From Candidatus Sumerlaeota bacterium (lineage in GTDB: Bacteria; Sumerlaeota; Sumerlaeia; JADFCT01): a stretch of 14,055 bases of DNA. The stretch spans positions 1 through 14,055 of the forward strand of contig JAPLSP010000028.1 of NCBI GenBank assembly GCA_026398575.1, in the 5' to 3' direction. The notes beneath the pieces are model-generated. The model had not been told where the DNA came from. It did not search any database and saw nothing but the letters and a program-made list of their open reading frames with translations. Both the position numbers and the translations under genes were made by a program. Below are positions 1 to 7,394 of this stretch, piece by piece. Each line of letters opens with the position of its first letter. Position 1 is the first letter of the stretch.

Positions 1-882
1 GTCACATCGACGTTGCTCAGCCCGGAACTGCTTGCCCGGCTGGAGAAAATGGAGCTGGTCAGCCGCAAGATATTTCGCGGCCGGATGAAGGGCGAGCGGC
101 GCAGTCCGCGGAAGGGGCAAAGCGTCGAGTTCGCCGATTTCCGCAACTACGTCCCCGGCGACGATCCGCGATTCATTGACTGGAACACCTACGGGCGGCT
201 CGAAAAACTCTTCATCAAACTCTTCGTCGAGGAAGAGGATTTGTTCGTCTATATCCTCGTGGACACCAGCGGTTCGATGGCGTTCGGCAATCCCTCCAAA
301 CTGCTGTTCGCGCAGCGCCTGGCCGCCGCCCTGGGCTACGTCTCGCTCATCGGCCTGGACCGCGTGGCCATCGGCGCCTTCGCGCGCGGATTGGGCCATA
401 CGCTGCCGCCGTCGCGAGGCAAGGGACAAGTCCGCAAGTTCTTCGCCTTTATCGGGGAATTCCAGGCCGAAGGCCAGACGAGTCTCGACACCGCCGCGCG
501 CCTCTTCCTCCTGCGCTACCAGCGGCCGGGCATGTTGATTCTGATCTCGGATTTCCTCGACAAGGGCGGCTATGAACATGCGCTGTCGGCGCTGGCCGCG
601 CGCAAACTCGAAATCTGCTGCGCGCAGGTCCTGTCGCCCGAAGAGATCAATCCTCCCGTCGCAGGCGATCTGAGGCTGCGGGATTCGGAAGACGATGCGA
701 CGGTCGAGATCACCGTGACCGACCGCCTGCTCAAGGCCTATCGACACGGCGTCGAGGGCTATTGCGCCGGCCTGAGCGACTACTGCCGCAAGCGCGGCAT
801 CACCTTCCTGCCGGCCTCGAGCGCCGATTCCATTGAAGACACCGTCCTGCGCGCCCTGCGCGGAGCGGGGGTATTGGGATAG
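1..882 (+). CDS. DUF58 domain protein, 5' end probably outside the window
   Basis: DUF58 family protein with a degenerate von Willebrand-like domain. The family core GQSVEFADFRNYVPGDD followed by RFIDWNTYGR lies about 35-62 residues after the TTG at position 13. The metal-site-like DTSGS (DxSxS) follows at about residue 84, then alternating strands and helices to the C-terminus. DUF58 genes usually sit behind a MoxR AAA ATPase and ahead of vWA membrane proteins. The role is thought to be ATPase-assisted maturation of metal-dependent or envelope complexes, but this is not settled. The frame is open to the window edge and TTG at 13 has no visible ribosome site, so the true start is probably a little upstream. 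The length of about 290 aa fits the family. The family call is firm; the function is not. Confidence 0.9.
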   Translation, partial: VTSTLLSPELLARLEKMELVSRKIFRGRMKGERRSPRKGQSVEFADFRNYVPGDDPRFIDWNTYGRLEKLFIKLFVEEEDLFVYILVDTSGSMAFGNPSKLLFAQRLAAALGYVSLIGLDRVAIGAFARGLGHTLPPSRGKGQVRKFFAFIGEFQAEGQTSLDTAARLFLLRYQRPGMLILISDFLDKGGYEHALSALAARKLEICCAQVLSPEEINPPVAGDLRLRDSEDDATVEITVTDRLLKAYRHGVEGYCAGLSDYCRKRGITFLPASSADSIEDTVLRALRGAGVLG

Positions 883-935
883 CCCTCGTGCGCTTCATTG
901 GCTGATAATCTTACCAATACCTTGCGCTTTAGCGC

Positions 936-964
936 TTGACCACAATTTCTCCGATGCCTATCCT
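936..964 (+). promoter_or_regulatory. Candidate sigma70-type promoter for the small protein/DUF2335 pair
   Basis: TTGACC at 936-941 is followed by a 17-base spacer and TATCCT at 959-964. This would start transcription near 971, about 24 bases ahead of the ATG at 995. A small palindrome, GCGCT-TT-AGCGC at 924-935, abuts the -35 box and could be an operator or chance. Assigned from sequence only. Confidence 0.5.
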
Positions 965-994
965 ACTAACAATCTTCTTTGTGAGAATAATCGC

Positions 995-1207
995 ATGATT
1001 CAATCGTTTCAGAATTTTTTACGCGGCGCTGGCTCCATTCTTTGCCTTTTTCCCGTTCCATTTTCAGAGCGTATTGATTTGCCTTCTCTGCGTTTTTCTG
1101 ATGAAGAGCTTTTTCAGATGGATTGGCTGGCCACATGGAATGATTTGCGTTCATCCATAGATCAATGGAACAAAGAATCATCGCAACACGCATCGAATGA
1201 ATCCTGA
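995..1207 (+). CDS. Small soluble protein of unknown function coupled to the DUF2335 gene
   Basis: A 70-aa protein starting MIQSFQNFLRGAGSILCLFP and containing an acidic/aromatic stretch, SDEELFQMDWLATWNDLRSSI, that looks helical. I recall short proteins with a similar N-terminus and DxxWxxxxxDL pattern next to DUF2335 genes, but I cannot name a family. The frame also runs upstream to 833 inside the DUF58 gene. ATG 995 is preferred because it lies just behind a plausible promoter and the upstream part looks like out-of-frame DUF58 sequence. The ribosome site is weak. The 3' end overlaps the next gene by 11 bases, so the two are probably translated together and may form a complex. Confidence 0.6.
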   Translation: MIQSFQNFLRGAGSILCLFPVPFSERIDLPSLRFSDEELFQMDWLATWNDLRSSIDQWNKESSQHASNES

Positions 1208-1646
1208 CAACAGCCTCACACCCGAAGCACAAACGCCTGCCCTGCCTGGGGAGGAAGAATCGCTCCCTCGCGCTAGCAATCCGATTCTCATTGCGCATCG
1301 TCTTGCTTCTGGTCCGATTCCCGATCCGGATACGTTGAAACAATATGATTCCGTTTTGCCGGGTGCGGCTGAACGCATTTTCAAAATATTTGAAGCCAAC
1401 GGCGCGCATCGCCGGGAGATCGAGCGCATGGCTTCTCAAACTGAAGCTCTTGAAACTAAACGAGGGCAAATATTTGCATTTGCCATCGCACTGGCTGGTA
1501 TTGTCGCCGGAGCAATCGTTGGCGCTTTGGGACGCGAAATCACTGGCTCTTTCATTGGCGTTGGAGGTTTGGCTGCTATTGTTTATGCCTTCATCCGTGG
1601 CCGCTCGAGAACACTGGCGCCTTCTCGCGAACTATCAAAAAAGTAA
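1197..1646 (+). CDS. DUF2335 family two-helix membrane protein
   Basis: A 149-aa protein with the DUF2335 signature. SGPIPDPDTLKQYDSVLPGA at about residues 38-57 is followed by AERIFKIFEANGAHRREIE, then a linker to a KRGQ motif at 88-91. Two hydrophobic helices lie at about 92-111 and 115-134, the second ending in the typical basic FIRGR. The predicted form is a soluble N-terminal helical region anchored by a C-terminal hairpin in the inner membrane. The family function is unknown. The start ATG lies inside the 3' end of the preceding 70-aa gene, implying translational coupling. By eye the pair is less GC-rich than the DUF58 gene before it, which suggests acquired or accessory DNA. It is convergent with the pseudopilin gene downstream. 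Confidence 0.82.
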   Translation: MNPDNSLTPEAQTPALPGEEESLPRASNPILIAHRLASGPIPDPDTLKQYDSVLPGAAERIFKIFEANGAHRREIERMASQTEALETKRGQIFAFAIALAGIVAGAIVGALGREITGSFIGVGGLAAIVYAFIRGRSRTLAPSRELSKK

Positions 1647-1713
1647 AAAGACTAATCGTGCCGAAGCAGCTTATGTCACCAGAGTCCCGCCGCTTGCCCG
1701 CCAAGCCCTCTTA

Positions 1714-2403
1714 TCAATTATAACGGACAAATCCCAAGACACTGGGGGCTTCGTTGTGCATCCAGCCATAATGCTCTGGAAAGCCGGGAGATAAGCGGAA
1801 TATATCGCCGGAGCTGATGGTTCCGTTGGTCGGATCGTAAGGCAGATCGGTTGTCTGGTCTCCCAAGGTGAAATCCATGATGTAGTCGTCCGCGCCAAAC
1901 AAGCCCTGCGTTCCGTAATGTTGAAGGTTTTTCAGTTGATTGAGCCGGTCCGGCCCGATCGAAACCAGCGCATTGCATGTGCGCGACGCGGTATTCCATA
2001 GATACTGGCCGTCAACGTTCGCTGCATAGTAGAGATAGAACTGCTTTCCCGCTTTGCCTAGATTATCCACTGAAAAGGGATCGGTGGGCATCGAGGTCAG
2101 GTATGCGACCGGCGTCGTGATGCAGTGGAACCACTCGAATCTGTCCGCCGCGGTTCCTGCGGCAGTGCCCGTATGTGTGACATTGTGCGCGCTCCAAATA
2201 TAGGCGTTATAATCAATAAAATACGCTTCCGTCCCGATGGATACGGTCCGCATGTCCGATTGCGCGCGCGAAATTTTGGCGCGCGTCTGCGCCTCCAGGA
2301 AGTTGGGAATGGCGATCAAAGCCAGAATGGCGATAATGGCAATGACGATGAGCAGCTCGATCAGGGTAAAACCTCTTGTGCAGCGACCAATGAATTTTTT
2401 CAT
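1714..2403 (-). CDS. Type II secretion/type IV-like pseudopilin, paralogue 1
   Basis: A 229-aa protein with a class III prepilin leader. The short basic leader MKKFIGRCTRG is followed by FTLIELLIVIAIIAILALIA, with cleavage expected after Gly11 and Glu5 of the mature protein present (Glu16 here). The hydrophobic helix runs into NFLEAQTRAKISRAQSDMRT, a GspG/PulG-like continuation. The C-terminal half holds a TTDLPYDPTNGTIS block at about residues 184-197, shared with the neighbouring paralogue. It would be processed by a prepilin peptidase (PilD type) and assembled into a pseudopilus or pilus fibre; no assembly gene is in the window. The start is supported by GGAGG seven bases upstream and a promoter at 2421-2449. 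Which secretion or pilus system it serves cannot be said. Confidence 0.9.
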   Translation of the reverse strand: MKKFIGRCTRGFTLIELLIVIAIIAILALIAIPNFLEAQTRAKISRAQSDMRTVSIGTEAYFIDYNAYIWSAHNVTHTGTAAGTAADRFEWFHCITTPVAYLTSMPTDPFSVDNLGKAGKQFYLYYAANVDGQYLWNTASRTCNALVSIGPDRLNQLKNLQHYGTQGLFGADDYIMDFTLGDQTTDLPYDPTNGTISSGDIFRLSPGFPEHYGWMHNEAPSVLGFVRYN

Positions 2404-2420
2404 AATTGCGCCTCCAATGA

Positions 2421-2449
2421 ATTATATTGACTTGAACTTGCTTATGCAA
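2421..2449 (-). promoter_or_regulatory. Strong candidate promoter of pseudopilin 1
   Basis: Reading the minus strand, TTGCAT (2449-2444), a 17-base spacer and a perfect TATAAT (2426-2421) lie directly ahead of the GGAGG ribosome site and the ATG at 2403. The predicted leader is only about 13 bases. Together with the terminator behind pseudopilin 2, this indicates that the two pilin genes are separate transcription units. Confidence 0.75.
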
Positions 2450-2508
2450 TTATGCGGCCAGCCATAGGCAAATAACAACCGCTTTTTTCTAATATAATTG
2501 GGAGGATC

Positions 2509-2550
2509 AAAAGAAAAAAGCCTGGCAGACCGTTAAGCCTGCCAGGCTTT
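2509..2550 (-). terminator. Rho-independent terminator behind pseudopilin 2
   Basis: A perfect 12-bp stem (arms 2517-2528 and 2539-2550) closes a 10-base loop. On the minus strand it is followed by a T-rich tract (TTTTTTCTTTT, 2519-2509). It lies about 70 bases past the stop codon of the pseudopilin gene ending at 2622, in the correct orientation to terminate it. Confidence 0.9.
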
Positions 2551-2621
2551 GAATGTGGAAGCGATAGATGACGCGCTTTAGTTCCTGGATCTGAAGCGGA
2601 TTTCAATATTCCAACGACTAA

Positions 2622-3287
2622 TTAATAGCGGAGGAAGCCTTCAATTTTGTTGCCCATCGTGCGCATGACATCGCCCGCGCTGATGGTGCCGTTCGTGGGA
2701 TCATACGGCAGATCGGTGGTCTGGTTGGTCACATTGCTTCCAGGTACCCCCGGTGTCGGATTCGTAATGTCCAAAAAAGCGGGATCAGCGCCAACAGCCT
2801 TAAGCATGTAGATGTTGGGCAGCAAATCCGGGCCCATTCCGACCAGCGTCCAAACACTGCGCGGGCTGGTTTCTGTTTCCAGCATGCTGCCGGAATAGAA
2901 ATTGAAATAGCTTTTATCCGACAAACCAGGGACGGGAAGGCTTTTGCTGAAAGGATCGCGCGGAATGGTTGTGATGTAAGCCACTGGTGTTGACAGGCGG
3001 CCATACCAGGAATAGTTGTTCGAAGCCGTGGACGCAGTAGCGGGAAGAGCCGTCAAATAGTATCTGTTGTCCGCGCTCCAGGTATAAGAATTATAATCCA
3101 GGTAATACGCTTCAATGGCCGTAGCCACGCTCCGCATATCGGCTTGCGAGCGGGACACTTTCGAACGAGTCTGTGCTTCCAGGAAATTTGGGATGGCGAT
3201 CAGCGCTAGGATGGCGATAATCGCGATGACGATCAGTAGCTCAATGAGGGTGAAGCCGCTCTTGTTCCTTTTACCTTTTACGATCAT
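2622..3287 (-). CDS. Type II secretion/type IV-like pseudopilin, paralogue 2
   Basis: A 221-aa protein with leader MIVKGKRNKSG and the prepilin core FTLIELLIVIAIIAILALIA. Cleavage is expected after Gly11, with the conserved mature Glu5. The segment after the helix, NFLEAQTRSKVSRSQADMRS, closely matches paralogue 1, and the TTDLPYDPTNGTIS block recurs at about residues 190-203. The middle regions have diverged more, and the C-terminal blocks differ at many synonymous sites, so the duplication is not recent. The ribosome site is AAAGGGG eight bases ahead of the ATG. The gene has its own terminator (2509-2550). It probably contributes a major or minor pseudopilin. Its upstream region is shared with the divergent flavoprotein gene, and no clear promoter was found there. 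Confidence 0.9.
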   Translation of the reverse strand: MIVKGKRNKSGFTLIELLIVIAIIAILALIAIPNFLEAQTRSKVSRSQADMRSVATAIEAYYLDYNSYTWSADNRYYLTALPATASTASNNYSWYGRLSTPVAYITTIPRDPFSKSLPVPGLSDKSYFNFYSGSMLETETSPRSVWTLVGMGPDLLPNIYMLKAVGADPAFLDITNPTPGVPGSNVTNQTTDLPYDPTNGTISAGDVMRTMGNKIEGFLRY

Positions 3288-3364
3288 AATACATACCCCT
3301 TTGTAATAAATAATTGATAATTATTGGAGTCATAAAAACTCCGAAGGTAAGTCTAACGATTCCT

Positions 3365-4660
3365 ATGAGCGCCGTGCAAGAGAAAAAAAACGCTTCTTCG
3401 AGTTTAATCATCGCCGGCGCCGGCGCCGCTGGCTTAATGGCCGCCGGACAGGCTGCCGCCGCGGGATTGGGGCCTTCGGTTCTTCTCCTTGAAAAGATGG
3501 AACGCCCCGCGCGCAAATTGCGCATCACGGGCAAAGGGCGCTGCAACCTGACCAACCTGGCGCCCCTGCCGGATTTTCTGGAGCATTTCGGCCACAACGG
3601 GCGTTTCCTGCGCCCGGCCTTTTCCGCTTTCTTCGCGCCGGATTTGATCGCATTCTTCGAGTCGCTCGGCATCAGAACCATTGTCGAACGCGGCGGGCGC
3701 GTCTTCCCCGAAAGCCAGGAAGCGCAGGACGTCGTGGACGCGATGGTGGACTGGGCGCGCGGACAAGGCGCCCGGATACAGACCGGCTGCGCCGCGCGGC
3801 GGCTGATGATCGAAAATGGCCGCATCCAGGGCATTGAGACGTGCGATGGGCGCCGCCGCGCCGCGCAAGCCGTGATCCTGGCCACCGGCGGCGCGTCATA
3901 CCCGGCTACCGGCTCGACCGGCGACGGCTACGCAATCGCCGAAGCGGCGGGACACGCCCTTATCCCCATCCGCCCGGCTTTGGCGCCGCTCGAAACCGCC
4001 GGCGATCTCGCGCAAAGGATGCAGGGAGTGAGCCTGCGCAACGTCACCGCGCGCTTATTGGTGGACGGCAAAAAGCAGGCCGAGGAGTTCGGCGAAATGC
4101 TGTTCACGCATTTCGGCCTTTCCGGGCCGATCATCCTGACGCTGAGCGGCCAGGCGGTGGACGCGCTGCGCGCAGGGCGCAAGACGGCGATTTCAGTGGA
4201 CCTGAAGCCGGCGCTGGACGAGGAAAAACTCGACGCCCGCCTGCGGCGCGACCTCGACGCGCACGGCAAACGCACGTTCCAGAATCTGCTCAAAGACCTC
4301 CTGCCCGCCAAGGTGATTCCAGCCTGCATCGCCGAAACGGGCGTCGCGCAGGAAAAAATGGGGCACCAAATCACTTCCGAAGAACGGCGCCGCCTGCGAC
4401 TCTGGCTCAAAGACCTGCGTTTTGAAATCACGGGACACCGCCCCTTGAGTGAGGCGATCATCACCGCCGGCGGCGTGGCGACGCGCGAGGTGAATCCGAA
4501 TACGATGGAATCGCGCCTTGTCAAGGGGCTGTATTTTGCAGGCGAACTGCTGGACGTGGACGCCGACACTGGCGGCTATAACCTGCAAGCGGCTTTTTCG
4601 ACCGGCTACCTCGCCGGCCGTAGTGCGGCGCTTGAGCTCATATCTGCGCAGCAAGCTTAG
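3365..4660 (+). CDS. BaiN/HI0933 (YhiN)-family NAD(P)/FAD-dependent oxidoreductase
   Basis: A flavoprotein of the HI0933 family, 432 aa from ATG 3365. Visible marks are a GAGAAG dinucleotide motif at 18-23, the family hallmark KLRITGKGRCNLTN at 51-64, GGRVFPESQEA, and ATGGASYPATGSTGDGY for FAD binding. GEMLFTHFGLSGPIIL follows, and the closing motif AGELLDVDADTGGYNLQ lies near 393-409. The length fits the family. The physiological substrate is unknown in most members; the bile-acid reductase name BaiN covers only a few and should not be read as function here. The frame extends back to TTG 3314, but ATG 3365 gives the usual short N-terminus ahead of the Rossmann motif. It is divergent from pseudopilin 2 and shows no repeat insertions. 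Confidence 0.92.
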   Translation: MSAVQEKKNASSSLIIAGAGAAGLMAAGQAAAAGLGPSVLLLEKMERPARKLRITGKGRCNLTNLAPLPDFLEHFGHNGRFLRPAFSAFFAPDLIAFFESLGIRTIVERGGRVFPESQEAQDVVDAMVDWARGQGARIQTGCAARRLMIENGRIQGIETCDGRRRAAQAVILATGGASYPATGSTGDGYAIAEAAGHALIPIRPALAPLETAGDLAQRMQGVSLRNVTARLLVDGKKQAEEFGEMLFTHFGLSGPIILTLSGQAVDALRAGRKTAISVDLKPALDEEKLDARLRRDLDAHGKRTFQNLLKDLLPAKVIPACIAETGVAQEKMGHQITSEERRRLRLWLKDLRFEITGHRPLSEAIITAGGVATREVNPNTMESRLVKGLYFAGELLDVDADTGGYNLQAAFSTGYLAGRSAALELISAQQA

Positions 4661-4838
4661 TGCTCTGAGTCGTGAATTCAGTGACGTATTTTTGCATGAA
4701 TATTTGTGGTGAAGTTATGTCATCGTAATATGTGAATATTAGCGCGTAGCGTCATTTTCTTTGAATCGCCTCCCGCCATAGCGTTACATTCGCCAAAGAC
4801 AGTTGGCTTTCCTCATCCCGATCAATGATCCTATTGCT

Positions 4839-7370
4839 ATGCCCGATACCATCTTCATCCCTATCGTGATAGCCTGTGGAATTTTTCTGTCTGGCTATGG
4901 CGCGGGCGGAGCGTTGCTGTGCGCCTTGGATCGCCGCCGGACACTTTCGAATGGAATATTCATCCTGTTTTCGCTGGGACTGGGCTTGGGAATCCTCGCG
5001 CATCTGGCGCTGCTGATGGGACTCATGGGACTGACGCGCGCGTCGGGATGCCTGCTCGCGGGCGCGCTGCTGACGGCGATTCCCCAAGTCGCCGCGCCGG
5101 CGCTTGCGCAAATTCGATCCGCGCTCCGAAACACGCAATCGAAAATATTCGGACCCCATTGCGCCAGCATTTCCGCGACGGATAATGCCGCAAAAGCAGG
5201 CGCCAGCCCTGGGAGCGCGGACGTCCTCGTCCGCAACGATGATCCATCTAAGCGACGCCTCTTTGCGGGCGAGGACGCCCGCGCTCCCAGCGCGTTTGCG
5301 GGCGAGGACGCCCGCGCTCCCATCGGCTTTGCGGGCGAGGACGCCCGCTCTCCCAGCGGCTTTGCGCTTGCGATCTGCCTTCTCGTGGCGGGAGCGATCA
5401 TCCTAATCTCCTCGCTCGCTCCGCCGGTGGACTATGACGTCCTCGAATATCACATCGCGGGACCGGCGCGATGGCTGCGCCTGGGGAAGATCGGCGCTTT
5501 TCCCGGCAACATCTACGCGAATATGCCGTGCGAGACGGAGATGCTTTATATGGCGGCGATGAGCGCGACGGGATGGATTGCGCCGGCAATGGCTCAACAC
5601 GCTCCGGGCGTTCTTCACTGGCTGTTCGGAGCGGGCGCGCTCGCTGTGGCATGGGCGATCATGAGGCGTCTTGGCGTTGGCGCAATCATCCGCCTGCTTG
5701 TTCTCCTTCTGCTGGCGCTGCACCCGGTCATCTTCATGGTCGCAGGAAACGCCTATATTGATTTGGCGGTGATGTTTTGGGTGGGCCTGGCGATCCTGGT
5801 GTTTGTAGTTCCGTTTGTAGTTCCACCTTTAGGCGGCGCTTGTAGTCCGTTTGTAGTTCCGCCTTTAGGCGGCGCTTGTAGTCCCCGCTTTAGCAGGCCG
5901 CGCGGAACTAACTCAACACAAAACAGCGATGAAAGTAATGAGTCAAGCGGCCATCTAAAGATGGAACTACAAGCGCCGCCTAAAGGCGGAACTACAAACA
6001 AACAGGCATGCCTCTGCTTCGTCTTCCTGGGATTGGCGGTATGCGCGAAGCTGACTGCCGCCACGCTCTACGTTCTGCCTGCTTTTCTGATTCTGATTCC
6101 TGCGATGGTTTTGCGCCTCAATGGCGCGGATAAAAAGAACTGGATTCCTTGCGCTCTCAAGCTCGGTCTGCTGGCTGCCGCCATTCTCGGCGCGATCTAT
6201 CTGCCCTGGGCGGCGCGCGCATGGCTATCTACAGGCAATCCGTTTTTTCCCGCTTTGAGCGGCGTTTATCATAATCCCTTTTGGGCGCCGGAGCAAACCC
6301 AGCGCTGGCTGATCTGCCATCAGCAGACGGAGTTCTGGCGCGCCGACTATTGGTCGTCGCTCGCAAAGCGTGTGCATCAGCCCGGATATTGGGTTTTGCT
6401 GCCGTGCCTGCTGGTTTTCCTCTCGAACCGGCGCGACGGGCGGCGCGCGCTGGCGCTCTACGCGGCGGCGGCTTATGCCTTGTGGTGTCTGGCGCACGGC
6501 AGCGCGGACCGTTTCATTCTGCCCGCGTTGATGGCCGCCGCGCCGGTTTCCGCCGCCGTTTTAAGCGAGGCGCTCGAACGGCGGCGATGGATCGTCCTGG
6601 CGCTGTGGGGCGCGCTGGCATTGACGGCATATCCCGGATTCAAGATGGACATGTTCCGGTTTGGATATCTGAAGCCCTGGACCGCGCTGCCCGACTCCGC
6701 TTCTTCGCGGATTTGGCAGGCTCAGCACGTGCAGGGCGCTCCGCAAGGCGCCCGCGCCGCGCTCTGGGCCAATGAGAATCTGCCGCGCGGCGCCAAACTC
6801 CTGCTCGTTTATGAGGCGCGCTTTGCCTTGTTCGACCGCGACTGCGAGGGCAATACTATCTTCGATCGCAGCGCGCTGCTTGACGCGCTCGAAAGCGAGC
6901 CGTCCGCCACGCCCGCCGAAATCCGCGACACGCTCCGCCGCAAAGGATTCACACACGTCCTCATCAACGATAACGACCTGCATCTCTTCACGCAGATGTA
7001 TCTTGGCAGGTATATGAAAAAAATCCTCGCGCCCTCGCAGGAAACAAGCATTCCAACATCCGAACCCCAAGCCTTGAACTCTGAGCCTCGAACCACGAAT
7101 CACGAACCACGAATCACGAACCCCGAACCCCGAACCCCGAACCCCGACGAAAAAGGGTTACGCCCCTCCGCCTTCATCTATCGTCTGCCCGATCCACGCC
7201 CGGAGGATTTTTATATCCCATTCATGACCGATCCGCGCTATCCGGCTTTGCGCAAGGCGCTCTTGCAATTCCTCGGCGAATGCCGCCAGAATGCTTCGCA
7301 CGTTGAGTTGAGCAATCGGGGCCAGGGAATTGTTTGGATTTACGATTTACGATCTACGATTTACGATTGA
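4839..7370 (+). CDS. Large GT-C-like polytopic membrane protein carrying in-frame repeat insertions
   Basis: A predicted inner-membrane protein of about 843 aa with many hydrophobic helices. VDYDVLEYHIAGPARWLRLG followed by NIYANMPCETEMLYMAAM resembles the first periplasmic loop of GT39-type (ArnT/PMT-like) lipid-linked sugar transferases. The soluble C-terminal part (LLLVYEARFALFDRD, then RKGFTHVLIND) resembles the tail of such proteins; donor and acceptor are unknown. The frame begins at TTG 4803, but ATG 4839 is preferred because it opens directly onto the first membrane helix; neither has a clear ribosome site. Four repeat blocks interrupt the protein in frame: about residues 124-174, 321-388, 751-769, and the last 10 residues, which are encoded by heptamers leading into the stop codon. 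Without these blocks it would be nearer 700 aa. Confidence 0.75.
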   Translation: MPDTIFIPIVIACGIFLSGYGAGGALLCALDRRRTLSNGIFILFSLGLGLGILAHLALLMGLMGLTRASGCLLAGALLTAIPQVAAPALAQIRSALRNTQSKIFGPHCASISATDNAAKAGASPGSADVLVRNDDPSKRRLFAGEDARAPSAFAGEDARAPIGFAGEDARSPSGFALAICLLVAGAIILISSLAPPVDYDVLEYHIAGPARWLRLGKIGAFPGNIYANMPCETEMLYMAAMSATGWIAPAMAQHAPGVLHWLFGAGALAVAWAIMRRLGVGAIIRLLVLLLLALHPVIFMVAGNAYIDLAVMFWVGLAILVFVVPFVVPPLGGACSPFVVPPLGGACSPRFSRPRGTNSTQNSDESNESSGHLKMELQAPPKGGTTNKQACLCFVFLGLAVCAKLTAATLYVLPAFLILIPAMVLRLNGADKKNWIPCALKLGLLAAAILGAIYLPWAARAWLSTGNPFFPALSGVYHNPFWAPEQTQRWLICHQQTEFWRADYWSSLAKRVHQPGYWVLLPCLLVFLSNRRDGRRALALYAAAAYALWCLAHGSADRFILPALMAAAPVSAAVLSEALERRRWIVLALWGALALTAYPGFKMDMFRFGYLKPWTALPDSASSRIWQAQHVQGAPQGARAALWANENLPRGAKLLLVYEARFALFDRDCEGNTIFDRSALLDALESEPSATPAEIRDTLRRKGFTHVLINDNDLHLFTQMYLGRYMKKILAPSQETSIPTSEPQALNSEPRTTNHEPRITNPEPRTPNPDEKGLRPSAFIYRLPDPRPEDFYIPFMTDPRYPALRKALLQFLGECRQNASHVELSNRGQGIVWIYDLRSTIYD
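5208..5360 (+). repeat. 33-bp GC-rich tandem repeat (three copies) plus one inverted copy, inside a reading frame
   Basis: Three head-to-tail 33-bp units occupy 5262-5294, 5295-5327 and 5328-5360. Each is largely conserved and encodes a FAGEDARAP-type peptide. The unit contains an internal palindromic core (GCGGGCGAGGACGCCCGC). A diverged copy in the opposite orientation lies at about 5208-5236. The unit length is a multiple of three, so the host frame survives. The block falls in a hydrophilic loop between membrane helices. I recall AGEDARAP-like translated repeats from other bacteria with interspersed repeats, but could not check this. Confidence 0.9.
5801..6000 (+). repeat. 36-bp direct repeats and a perfect 33-bp inverted copy, inside a reading frame
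   Basis: Two tandem 36-bp units (5813-5848 and 5849-5884) differ at one base, and a partial unit precedes them at 5801-5812. The first 33 bases of the second unit recur as a perfect reverse complement at 5967-5999. About 85 bases lie between, containing related fragments. Both orientations are open: the plus frame reads VVPPLGGACSP in the direct copies and LQAPPKGGTTN in the inverted copy. The core CCGCCTTTAGGCGG is itself palindromic. The block separates two hydrophobic segments and looks like an insertion of about 200 bases. Confidence 0.92.
7089..7144 (+). repeat. Heptamer tandem repeat (CGAAYCM), eight units, coding
   Basis: Eight contiguous 7-bp units alternate CGAACCA/CGAATCA and then run as CGAACCC. 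Because the unit is 7 bp, the translation repeats every 21 bp, giving ...EPRTTNHEPRITNPEPR.... A looser version begins upstream at about 7060. It lies in the soluble C-terminal part of the GT-C-like protein between structured segments. Confidence 0.92.
7338..7370 (+). repeat. Heptamer tandem repeat (ATTTACG) ending in the stop codon of the GT-C-like gene
   Basis: Four units (ATTTACG, ATTTACG, ATCTACG, ATTTACG) are followed by ATTGA, whose TGA at 7368-7370 ends the membrane-protein frame. The last residues IYDLRSTIYD are therefore repeat-encoded. The unit differs from the CGAAYCM heptamers on either side but shares the 7-bp period. Confidence 0.88.
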
Positions 7371-7394
7371 AAATTTATCTTCCATTATCCACAG

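Noticed and set aside
833..994. Upstream extension of the 70-aa gene into the DUF58 coding region
   Set aside because: The DUF58 frame is clearly the coding one there, and a promoter lies between the extension and ATG 995.
3326..3342. Small inverted repeat GGAGT-loop-ACTCC between pseudopilin 2 and the BaiN-like gene
   Set aside because: Only a 5-bp stem in an AT-rich gap; too weak to call an operator or terminator.
3314..3364. TTG start giving a longer BaiN-like protein
   Set aside because: No ribosome site, a rare start codon, and the extra residues precede the expected N-terminus of the family; ATG 3365 fits better.
3928..4569. Minus-strand open frame opposite the BaiN-like gene
   Set aside because: Serine/arginine-rich translation without motifs; the plus strand carries all HI0933-family signatures.
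4661..4838. Promoter ahead of the GT-C-like gene (for example TTGAAT with TTACAT 17 bases on)
   Set aside because: Several equally weak matches exist in this 178-base gap, and none stands out enough to annotate.
5753..6064. Minus-strand open frame across the palindromic repeat block
   Set aside because: It is open because the repeat is codable in both orientations; nothing outside the repeat supports a gene.
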